From an uncultured Polaribacter sp. (GTDB lineage Bacteria > Bacteroidota > Bacteroidia > Flavobacteriales > Flavobacteriaceae), in NCBI GenBank assembly GCA_938084845.1, contig CALKEB010000023.1, positions 62,001 through 126,000 on the forward strand: a DNA stretch of 64,000 nucleotides. Reading direction: 5' to 3'. How positions within the stretch are numbered: position 1 is the stretch's first letter; each line of letters opens with the position of its first letter. Shown here one piece after another: positions 25,661 through 32,933 of the stretch. The notes beneath the pieces were generated by a model that did no database searches, had not been told where the DNA came from, and saw only the letters and a list, made by a program, of their open reading frames with translations. Position numbers and translations under genes: made by a program.

Positions 25661-26614
25661 TTGAACGAACGCATCATAGAGTTGACAGAAATAGATCCAA
25701 AAGATTTTTTTGGAACTCAAAACAGTACAGTAGAACAGTTAAAAAGATATTTTCCAAAAATTAAGATTGTAGCTAGAGGATCAAAATTAAAAATTTATGG
25801 CGAACCTGATATTTTAGATGAGTTTGAAATTCGTTTTGAACGTTTGGTAAAGTACTTTAATAGATATAATAAACTAGACGAAAATAGTATAGAAAGAATT
25901 TTAACCTCTACAGGGAATGAGGAAAAAAACACTACAGCTAAAAATACAAAAGATGTTTTAGTACATGGTGTAAATGGAAAATTGATTAAAGCTCAAACAG
26001 AGAATCAAAGAAAAATGGTTTCTTTAATGCAAAAAAATGATATGCTTTTTGCAGTAGGTCCTGCAGGTACTGGGAAAACTTATACCGCAGTTGCTTTAGC
26101 TGTAAAAGCTTTAAAAGATAAGGAAGTACGTAGAATTATTCTAACCAGACCAGCAGTAGAGTCTGGTGAAAATCTAGGGTTTTTACCAGGGGATTTAAAA
26201 GAAAAATTAGATCCATATATGCAACCTTTGTATGATGGTTTAAGAGATATGATTCCCCACGAAAAATTAGAATCTTATCTAGAAAAAGGAATCATTCAAA
26301 TTGCTCCATTGGCTTTTATGAGAGGTAGAACGTTAGACAATGCATTTGTAATTTTAGATGAGGCTCAAAATACCACCCATAATCAAATGAAAATGTTTTT
26401 AACTAGAATGGGTAAAAGTGCAAAGTTTATTATAACAGGAGATCCTGGACAAATAGATTTACCTAGAAAACAAGTTTCTGGATTAAAAGAGTCTTTATTG
26501 GCTTTAAAAAGTATAGATGGAATTGCTCACGTGTATTTAGACGATAAAGATGTTGTTAGACATCGATTGGTAAAAAGAATCATTAAGGCATATAAAAGTA
26601 TAGAAACAGAATAA
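25661..26614 (+). CDS. PhoH family ATPase, TTG start
   Basis: PhoH-like P-loop ATPase of 317 residues, implicated in RNA metabolism in characterised relatives. An N-terminal KH-like region (about residues 1-75) precedes the ATPase, with Walker A GPAGTGKTYTAVALAVKAL, RIILTRPAVESGENLGFLPG, Walker B in AFVILDEAQNTTHNQMKMFLTRMG and the sensor FIITGDPGQIDLP. The start is TTG at 25661; no in-frame ATG precedes the conserved region. Monocistronic. Confidence 0.93.
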   Translation: MNERIIELTEIDPKDFFGTQNSTVEQLKRYFPKIKIVARGSKLKIYGEPDILDEFEIRFERLVKYFNRYNKLDENSIERILTSTGNEEKNTTAKNTKDVLVHGVNGKLIKAQTENQRKMVSLMQKNDMLFAVGPAGTGKTYTAVALAVKALKDKEVRRIILTRPAVESGENLGFLPGDLKEKLDPYMQPLYDGLRDMIPHEKLESYLEKGIIQIAPLAFMRGRTLDNAFVILDEAQNTTHNQMKMFLTRMGKSAKFIITGDPGQIDLPRKQVSGLKESLLALKSIDGIAHVYLDDKDVVRHRLVKRIIKAYKSIETE

Positions 26615-26741
26615 TTAACACTCAATAATAGGTAAATGTTTTTTTTAACATTAAATAGCAACTAAAGTCGCCATCTATTTTCTCTGTATAATTTTTGATT
26701 TAGATAAACAGATAGTTTATTTTTACTACAAGTTTGTCTTT

Positions 26742-29348
26742 ATGAAGGGAGTTTTACTTTTTCTTATGTTTTTCTGTTGCTTTTTTTCTAAAGCACAATG
26801 CCCAGCTGCAGGACAAGACCATTATTTATCTTCACAAGAAAGAATAGATGCTTTTGTAGATGCCTATAGTGGGTGTGAGCGAATAGAAGGGAATATTGAT
26901 ATTGTTGCTGGACTGGTAGGTACTGGAGATACAGGAGAAATACAAACGCCAATTACTGATATTACAGGTTTATATTTCTTAAAAGTAATTAACGGAGATT
27001 TTAGAATATCTGTTGATGTAGAAGAGTTAGATGGTTTCAATAATTTAACTGATGTAAATGGAGATTTTGTAATTACTAGCTCTAACTCACTTTTAAAAAT
27101 AAGTGGTTTTAACAACCTAATTAATGCAAGAAGTGTAACAATTGCTCTAAATCCAGTGTTGACAGAGGTAGGTGGTTTCAGAAATTTAAATAGAGTTTTT
27201 CAAAGTTTAGAAATAGGAGATAGTCCAGGGATACAAATAATTACTGGTTTTGAAAATCTACAACTTATAGGAGGTGAATTAAATATAAGTAAAAATCCTG
27301 TTTTAAAAACCATGCCTGCTTTTAATAACTTAGAAAGTATTGGTGATGATTTAAACCTAACACTAAACCCAATTTTAGAGGAAGCTATTGGTTTTAATAA
27401 ACTAGAGTCTATTGGCAATGACTTAAATATAGAAAATATAAAATTTATTAAAGGCTTTAATAAATTAAAAACTATTGAACGCTTTTTTGATATTAAAGGA
27501 AAAGGAGTAGAAGAAGTACCTAGCTTTCCTTCATTAGAAACTGTGGGTGCTGCATTTCGAATTGAAAACACAAACATTGTTAGCATAGAAGGATTTAATT
27601 CACTCTTAAGCGTTGGTGAAAACTATTTTTTAGAGGATTGGTTTATTGTTAATGAAAATAGAGGACTAACTAGTGTATTAGGTTTTGGTCAGTTTAAAAA
27701 AGTTGAAGGAAATGTAGAGGTGCAAAATAATCCACTTTTAAATGATTGCTCTTGGTTGTGTAACTTATTAAATAACGGAGAAATAACAGGAGATTTAACA
27801 ATTCAAAACAATCTCGGTGATTGCATAAACAGCCTTGCAGTAATTTTAATTTGTGATATTGATTTTGACGACGATACTATTGCGAATGCTGTAGATTTAG
27901 ATGATGATAATGATGGCATTTTAGATACACTAGAGGGGAATGGTTCTAGAGACACAGATAGAGACGGATATCCAGATTCTATGGATCTTGATAGTGATAA
28001 TGATGGTTGTTTTGATGTTTTAGAAGCAGGTTTTGAAGATTCAAATAATGATGGTGTTTTAGGAGATTTGCCAGATACTGTAGATTTTAATGGTTTAATA
28101 ACTAACGAAACATCAGGTTATACAACACCTTCAGATAGGAATAACAATTCAATATATGATTTTCAAGAATTAAATATTCCAAATCCAGGTGAGAATAATA
28201 TTATTGAGCTTTGTAGAAACTCAGCAAACATAGATCTTTTTGATGTTCTTTTGGGTAATCCAGATCCTGGGGGTACTTGGTTTCCTGAGTTAACTTCTGG
28301 GACGGGTATATTTAATGTAAAAGAAGATAGTGCTGGTGTTTATACCTATACACATACAGATCCAGTATGTGGTGATTTAAGTGCGGAGGTTAAAGTTGTC
28401 TTCTTATCAGAATTAGATCCAGGTTTAGACACAGAGGTTGTAGTTTGTGACGGAATTGTAAAGGTTAATCTTTTTGAATCACTTAAAGGTAATCCAACAC
28501 CAAATGGTTTTTGGTCTCCAGAACTAGCCAGTGGTACAAATATTTATAATAAAAATCTAGATACTGCATTAGAGTATAATTATGTACTTATTGATAGAGA
28601 GTGTGGAACTCTACAATCAAAAGTTTCAATAGTAAAATCAGTAGAGCCAAATAGTGGGGTAGATGGCACTTTACAAATCTGTGAATTTGCAGATAGTGTT
28701 TCGTTGTTCGATTATTTAGAAGGAACTCCAGATGAAGGTGGTGTTTGGACACCTGCTTTGTTAAATGGTGTTTTTGATCCTAGCGCTGAGGCTTCTGGAA
28801 TTTATACGTATACTATTGATTATGGTGTTTGTGGTGTAGCCTCCTCTAATGTTAGTGTAGAGGTGGTTAGAAATTCTGAGTTAACAAATGTTACCATTAA
28901 TGTAAATGATTTTTCAGCTACAAATAATTTTATAGAAGTAGTTGTTTTTTCAAAAAGAGCTTATGAGTATTCTTTAGACGGAATTAATTATCAAGAAAAC
29001 CCCATTTTCAATCAAATCTCTGGAGGATATCAAAAAGTTTATGTAAGAGGTGTAGATGGCTGTGAATTTTATAAGAAAGAGGTATTTGTAAAAACATATC
29101 CCTCTTTTTTTACTCCAAATAATGATGGAGTTAATGATTTTTGGAGGCTGCAAAATTTTCCGCCAATCAATTATACAATTTACATTTATTCAAGATTTGG
29201 CACACTTTTAAAAGAAATTAAAAGTACTACTGGTTTTTGGGATGGAAATCAAAATGGAAAGGCACTAGAGTCTTCTAATTACTGGTTTAAAGTAGTTACT
29301 GAGGTAGGAGAGGTATATCGGGGTAATTTTTCTTTACTAAGAAAATGA
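26742..29348 (+). CDS. Large surface protein with LRR-like L domains, TSP3 repeats and T9SS type B sorting domain
   Basis: An 868-residue secreted protein. Order: signal peptide (to about KAQC, residue 19); a leucine-rich, receptor-L-like region (about 45-370) with repeated GFNNL/GFNKLESIGNDLNI units; thrombospondin type 3-like calcium repeats (DLDDDNDGILDTLEG, DLDSDNDGC); three degenerate modules of about 70 residues, each opening with a Cys and containing LF..L.G.P..GG.W.P; and a type B (gliding-associated) C-terminal domain beginning PSFFTPNNDGVNDFWRL and ending GNFSLLRK. It is exported by the type IX system and probably surface-attached. The ligand is unknown. Confidence 0.9.
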   Translation: MKGVLLFLMFFCCFFSKAQCPAAGQDHYLSSQERIDAFVDAYSGCERIEGNIDIVAGLVGTGDTGEIQTPITDITGLYFLKVINGDFRISVDVEELDGFNNLTDVNGDFVITSSNSLLKISGFNNLINARSVTIALNPVLTEVGGFRNLNRVFQSLEIGDSPGIQIITGFENLQLIGGELNISKNPVLKTMPAFNNLESIGDDLNLTLNPILEEAIGFNKLESIGNDLNIENIKFIKGFNKLKTIERFFDIKGKGVEEVPSFPSLETVGAAFRIENTNIVSIEGFNSLLSVGENYFLEDWFIVNENRGLTSVLGFGQFKKVEGNVEVQNNPLLNDCSWLCNLLNNGEITGDLTIQNNLGDCINSLAVILICDIDFDDDTIANAVDLDDDNDGILDTLEGNGSRDTDRDGYPDSMDLDSDNDGCFDVLEAGFEDSNNDGVLGDLPDTVDFNGLITNETSGYTTPSDRNNNSIYDFQELNIPNPGENNIIELCRNSANIDLFDVLLGNPDPGGTWFPELTSGTGIFNVKEDSAGVYTYTHTDPVCGDLSAEVKVVFLSELDPGLDTEVVVCDGIVKVNLFESLKGNPTPNGFWSPELASGTNIYNKNLDTALEYNYVLIDRECGTLQSKVSIVKSVEPNSGVDGTLQICEFADSVSLFDYLEGTPDEGGVWTPALLNGVFDPSAEASGIYTYTIDYGVCGVASSNVSVEVVRNSELTNVTINVNDFSATNNFIEVVVFSKRAYEYSLDGINYQENPIFNQISGGYQKVYVRGVDGCEFYKKEVFVKTYPSFFTPNNDGVNDFWRLQNFPPINYTIYIYSRFGTLLKEIKSTTGFWDGNQNGKALESSNYWFKVVTEVGEVYRGNFSLLRK
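28203..28864 (+). repeat. Three tandem protein modules of about 70 residues inside the T9SS type B protein
   Basis: Coding repeats, degenerate at DNA level. Each module reads roughly C-x(n)-LF-x-x-L-x-G-x-P-x-x-x-G-x-W-x-P, then a Tyr-rich strand and a second Cys (PVCG, RECG, GVCG). Starts are near 28203, 28436 and 28669. Confidence 0.7.
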
Positions 29349-29366
29349 TATCCTAAAAATTAAACT

Positions 29367-29374
29367 TATTTTTG
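29367..29374 (+). promoter_or_regulatory. -7 promoter element for purC
   Basis: TATTTTTG matches TAnnTTTG and lies 20 bases before the ATG at 29395, giving a leader of about 15 bases. No -33 TTG seen. Confidence 0.5.
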
Positions 29375-29394
29375 TGAAAATAACAACATAATTT

Positions 29395-30339
29395 ATGAAT
29401 ACAATTAACGAAACTAACTTCCAGTTTCCAGGACAGAAATCAGTATATAAAGGTAAAGTAAGAGAGGTTTATACTGTTAATGACGACCTTTTGGTAATGA
29501 TAGCTACAGATAGATTGTCTGCTTTTGATGTGATTTTGCCAAAGCAAATTCCTTTTAAAGGGCAAATATTAAATCAGATTGCTACAAAGATGATGAAAGA
29601 TACAGCAGATATTGTTCCAAACTGGTTGATAGCAAATCCTGATGAAAATGTTGCTGTTGGTCATTTGTGTGAGCCTTTTAAGGTAGAGATGGTTATACGT
29701 GGTTATTTATCTGGGCATGCTGCACGTGAATATAAATTAGGAAAAAGACTTTTATGTGGAGTACCAATGCCTGATGGTTTAAAAGAGAATGATCAGTTTC
29801 CTGTTCCAATAATAACGCCATCAACAAAAGCAGAAAATGGCGAACATGATGAAGATATTTCTAGAGAAGCTATTATTGCAAACAATATAGTGTCAGAAAA
29901 GGATTACCTTATTTTAGAGGAGTATACAAGAAAATTATTTAAAAGAGGATCTGAAATAGCAGCAAAAAGAGGTTTGATTTTAGTTGATACTAAATACGAA
30001 TTTGGTAAAACTAAAGAGGGTAAAATTGTGTTGATAGATGAGATTCATACTCCAGATTCTTCTCGCTACTTTTATGCAGAAGGATATCAAGAAAGGCAAG
30101 ATAAAGCAGTTCCACAAAAACAATTGTCAAAAGAGTTTGTTCGTCAATGGTTAATCGAAAATAATTTCCAAGGTAAAGATGGACAGCAGGTACCTGAAAT
30201 GTCCGATCAAAAAATAGCTGAAATTTCTAATAGATATATAGAACTATTTGAGCAAATTACAGGAGAGCAGTTTGTAAAAGCAGAGACTACAAACGTTTTA
30301 GGTAGGATTGAAAAAAATGTCATAGATTTTCTTTCTTAG
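29395..30339 (+). CDS. purC: Phosphoribosylaminoimidazole-succinocarboxamide synthase
   Basis: SAICAR synthetase of purine biosynthesis, joining CAIR and aspartate with ATP. 314 residues, the longer form common in Bacteroidota and eukaryotes. Motifs: [57 protein letters not shown], and the ATP/metal region [11 protein letters not shown] and [13 protein letters not shown]. The next small gene starts immediately after the stop codon, so purC heads a three-gene transcript ending at a strong hairpin. Confidence 0.97.
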   Translation: MNTINETNFQFPGQKSVYKGKVREVYTVNDDLLVMIATDRLSAFDVILPKQIPFKGQILNQIATKMMKDTADIVPNWLIANPDENVAVGHLCEPFKVEMVIRGYLSGHAAREYKLGKRLLCGVPMPDGLKENDQFPVPIITPSTKAENGEHDEDISREAIIANNIVSEKDYLILEEYTRKLFKRGSEIAAKRGLILVDTKYEFGKTKEGKIVLIDEIHTPDSSRYFYAEGYQERQDKAVPQKQLSKEFVRQWLIENNFQGKDGQQVPEMSDQKIAEISNRYIELFEQITGEQFVKAETTNVLGRIEKNVIDFLS

Positions 30340-30822
30340 ATGAAGGCAAGTACTATAAAACAACTAAAAGACGAATTAACTAATAAATCTGCCTTAGAAT
30401 TAAAAGAACTCTGTCTGCAACTAGCAAGATTTAAAGTAGAAAATAAAGAGCTATTGACTTATCTTTTATTTGAAGCCTCAGATGAAGATCAATACGTTTT
30501 AAATTGTAAGAGTTTTATAAATGAATTATTTAGTGAAATTGATACAAAGAATGCTTATTATGTTAGAAAGAAAATACGTAAAATTTTAACTTCTACTAAA
30601 AAGCTTATTCGCTTCTCTAAAAAGAAAGAGACAGAAGCAGAGTTGCTTTTGTATTTCTGTGAAAATTTAAAAAACTACAACCCTTTTTATAAGAGGAGTA
30701 ATCGTTTACAAAGTATTTTCCAGACTCAAATTAGAATGGCAGAAAAAGCTATCTTAAAATTACATGAAGATCTTCAATTCGATTTTCAAGAACAATTAGA
30801 AAATGTATTAGCTAATGACTAA
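30340..30822 (+). CDS. Hypothetical helical protein downstream of purC
   Basis: A 160-residue protein with no signal peptide or membrane helices, strongly charged and predicted all-helical (ALELKELCLQLARFKVENKE; RKKIRKILTSTKKLIRFSKKKE). It loosely recalls small DUF6155-type helical proteins, but I cannot support that assignment. It starts directly at the purC stop codon and overlaps the next gene by 8 bases, so it is a real co-transcribed gene. No function is proposed. Confidence 0.7.
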   Translation: MKASTIKQLKDELTNKSALELKELCLQLARFKVENKELLTYLLFEASDEDQYVLNCKSFINELFSEIDTKNAYYVRKKIRKILTSTKKLIRFSKKKETEAELLLYFCENLKNYNPFYKRSNRLQSIFQTQIRMAEKAILKLHEDLQFDFQEQLENVLAND

Positions 30823-31180
30823 GAAAAGACCTGAATTACCTGGTTTACTAAAACCAAATATAACTGTCGTAGAAGAATTTCAAAATAGCGTAATCAGACC
30901 AATTATAAAAATGCAACATACGCTTATAGTCGCTTTATTTAAATTGAACCTTGAAAAGAGAAAAACAAATTTCAGCTCACTAACCCCTGAAAAAAAGAAT
31001 TCTGTGATAGCGACAAGTTTACAAAAAGATATAAGTTTTAAAAAAATGCTTTTAGGTAGTATTATAGGGCACTTTACATTAGAAGAGTTTAATCTTTTCA
31101 AAAAAAATGACGCTGAATACAATAGAAGGATTATAACTATTGTTACCAAAAGACTACAAGATAGTGTCTTGGAGTTATAA
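30815..31180 (+). CDS. Small conserved helical protein, function unknown
   Basis: A 121-residue protein resembling a small flavobacterial family that I recall being labelled glyoxalase in databases; no metal-binding glyoxalase motif (paired His/Glu in beta-alpha-beta-beta-beta units) is visible, so that label is not supported. Conserved-looking segments are EEFQNSVIRPIIKMQHTL, IATSLQKDISFKKMLLGSI and GHFTLEEFNLFKKND. It overlaps the previous gene by 8 bases and ends just before a terminator. Cytosolic. Confidence 0.7.
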   Translation: MTKKRPELPGLLKPNITVVEEFQNSVIRPIIKMQHTLIVALFKLNLEKRKTNFSSLTPEKKNSVIATSLQKDISFKKMLLGSIIGHFTLEEFNLFKKNDAEYNRRIITIVTKRLQDSVLEL

Positions 31181-31187
31181 AAAATAA

Positions 31188-31215
31188 AAACCGCTACTTG
31201 ATAAAGTAGCGGTTT
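31188..31215 (+). terminator. Terminator of the purC transcript
   Basis: AAACCGCTACTT and AAGTAGCGGTTT form a perfect 12-bp stem with tetraloop GATA, 8 bases after the last stop codon. The T run is short, but the stem is the strongest in this region. Confidence 0.8.
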
Positions 31216-31373
31216 CAATCAATCAACCAAAAACTTCTATTATTAATTGCTCGTTTAAGTTACAAATTAACTTGAGAAGTATTTTATATGTTTACCAAAA
31301 CAATACATTACAAATATACATATATTTTGTTTAATAAAATGTTAAAATATGTAAACAAAATAATAATTTGTAA

Positions 31374-31618
31374 TTAATTTGGCATAACTACGCTGTCAAT
31401 AGCGTGTATATTACTCCGTTAGAAGCATCTACATCGGTAATTATTACTGTAGAAGTACCTCCTTTTTCGTCAGTTAAAATAACATTTCCTTCATTTAATG
31501 AGGCAGTTATATTATTTCCTTGTACCGTTTTTATGACGAACTTCCCTTCATTATCGTTTATAGCTTTAATAACGTCTGCAGCTAAAAACTTACCAAATAC
31601 TAAATGGTAGGTTAAAAT
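31374..31618 (-). pseudogene. Fasciclin-domain gene remnant (5' truncated and frameshifted)
   Basis: On the minus strand the sequence encodes the last third of a fasciclin (FAS1) domain: ILTYHLVFGKFLAADVIKA, then FVIKTVQGNNITASLNEG and TVIITDVDASNGVI. After GVI the frame breaks: an extra TA dinucleotide (plus strand near 31406-31411) shifts it to YTLLTA and a stop, whereas removing two bases restores HAIDSVVMPN and a natural TAA at 31374-31376. Upstream the similarity ends exactly at the TauE/SafE stop codon, so the signal peptide and first half of the domain are gone. The longer ORF in the track (31388-31768) is this remnant run into antisense-frame TauE sequence. Confidence 0.85.
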
Positions 31619-32364
31619 AGTCCCACTAAAATCTTTATACCCACATATCCAATCAAAAGAGAGGTGATTTTCTTTATTTGATTTGATGTTAGTTTCTTTT
31701 GACTGATACTTCTTCCTATCTGACCACCAATTAAAACGGTGAGCAATAATATTAAAGTTAGTGTCCAATTAATAGTAAAATTAGGGTTATAGAATTGACC
31801 TAATAAACCTGCCAAAGAATTTAAAAGTATAAACAGACTTGAAGTTGAAGCAATTTTCTTTGTAGTATCCCAATTGCTAAGGTGTAAAGTAGGTGCTAAA
31901 AAAATACCCCCTCCAATTCCAACTATACCAGAAAAAAAACCAATTATCCCTCCTATAAAACTATTCTTTATTCTATTGTTTTTAGAGTAATCTGTTTTAT
32001 TTTTTTTAGAATACCACATCATTATACTGGCTAGAATTAATAAAGTACCTAATAAAATAAAAAAAATAGTTTCATTAATTTTTAGGTAACCACCAAGAAA
32101 AGCAAACGGAATACTTAAGCTAACTATAGGAATTGTCTTTTTTAGATCCAATTGATTATGTCTGTAGTAATAAAGAACATTGCCTGAAACAACAAATAGA
32201 TTGCATAAAAGCGAAGTTGTTCTTATTTGAGTAAAGGTTATAGTAGTCAAAGCCAAAATGGCTAAATAGCTAGATCCACCTCCAAAACCAATAGATGAGT
32301 ACACTATTGATACCGTAAAAAATAAAAAAAATACAAGAGAATAGTCAAATAGTAGTTGAATCAT
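31612..32364 (-). CDS. TauE/SafE family sulfite exporter-like permease
   Basis: A 250-residue inner-membrane protein with about eight hydrophobic segments. The two-fold repeat of the family shows as SSIGFGGGSSYLAIL near the N-terminus and GFFSGIVGIGGGIFLAPTL in the middle. Members export sulfite, sulfoacetate or other organic anions; the substrate here is unknown. The stop codon coincides with the breakpoint of the fasciclin remnant, so the C-terminus may have been trimmed or altered, though length and final helix look normal. It is divergent from the zinc-ribbon gene across 107 bases. Confidence 0.88.
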   Translation of the reverse strand: MIQLLFDYSLVFFLFFTVSIVYSSIGFGGGSSYLAILALTTITFTQIRTTSLLCNLFVVSGNVLYYYRHNQLDLKKTIPIVSLSIPFAFLGGYLKINETIFFILLGTLLILASIMMWYSKKNKTDYSKNNRIKNSFIGGIIGFFSGIVGIGGGIFLAPTLHLSNWDTTKKIASTSSLFILLNSLAGLLGQFYNPNFTINWTLTLILLLTVLIGGQIGRSISQKKLTSNQIKKITSLLIGYVGIKILVGLF

Positions 32365-32432
32365 TTTTATGTTTTATTTTTTAAAAATACACATAAAAAA
32401 TTATATAATTCTTGTGTAAATTTGATTAATTA

Positions 32433-32459
32433 ATGCTAAAATGATATATTTATGCTAAA
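32433..32459 (+). repeat. Paired ATGCTAAA direct repeats upstream of the zinc-ribbon gene
   Basis: Two exact copies of ATGCTAAA (32433-32440 and 32452-32459), 19 bases start to start, in the divergent gap between the TauE/SafE and zinc-ribbon genes and ending 12 bases before the latter's ATG. The position and near two-turn spacing suggest a protein-binding operator. This is inference. Confidence 0.45.
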
Positions 32460-32471
32460 TTAATATACATA

Positions 32472-32888
32472 ATGATAAAAAACTGTCCAAATTGTAATTC
32501 TGAAGACCGAATTAAAAGTGGAGTTGTTGGTAAAAGACAGCGTTATAAATGTAAATCTTGTGGTTATTTTTTTACTGTAAATAAGATCGGAAAAAAAATA
32601 GATGATTACTATGTTAATAAATCACTCCAGTTGTATTTAGAGGGGTTGACATATAGAGAGATTGAAAGAATTTTAGGGGTTTCTCATGTAAGCATAATGA
32701 ATTGGGTTAAAAAATATAATATTAAAAGACCCAATAACTCCAACTATCATCCAACCTATAAAATATTAAACGCAAAAGAGTTAAGTGTTTATTTTAAAAA
32801 CCCAGAAAATCTTAAAGGAGCTGGAGTGGTAATTACAGAGTTAGGAGATAAATTTATGCTTATAAAATGGGAGCGATTTAAAGATTAG
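32472..32888 (+). CDS. Zinc-ribbon plus HTH protein resembling the IS1 InsA DNA-binding domain
   Basis: A 138-residue protein. Residues 1-35 are a four-Cys zinc ribbon (CPNCNSEDRIKSG then YKCKSCGYFFTVN); residues about 45-90 are a helix-turn-helix (LQLYLEGLTYREIERILGVSHVSIMNWVKKYN). This arrangement is that of InsA from IS1-type elements. There is no insB frame, DDE catalytic domain or terminal inverted repeat, and the C-terminal 45 residues (GAGVVITELGDKFMLIKWERF) look like a distinct small domain. It is 45 bases upstream of acs on the same strand, with paired repeats just upstream. Most likely a domesticated regulator; a role in acetate metabolism is inference. Confidence 0.75.
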   Translation: MIKNCPNCNSEDRIKSGVVGKRQRYKCKSCGYFFTVNKIGKKIDDYYVNKSLQLYLEGLTYREIERILGVSHVSIMNWVKKYNIKRPNNSNYHPTYKILNAKELSVYFKNPENLKGAGVVITELGDKFMLIKWERFKD

Positions 32889-32933
32889 TATATTAATTAA
32901 GCAAAAAAATAATTAGTATTAAAAATTAAAATT

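Noticed and set aside
26864-27586. Minus-strand ORFs within the T9SS type B gene
   Set aside because: Antisense translations of the leucine-rich repeats; no start signals or family match.
32472-32888. A complete insertion sequence at the InsA-like gene
   Set aside because: No catalytic transposase frame, no terminal inverted repeats and no target duplication were seen.
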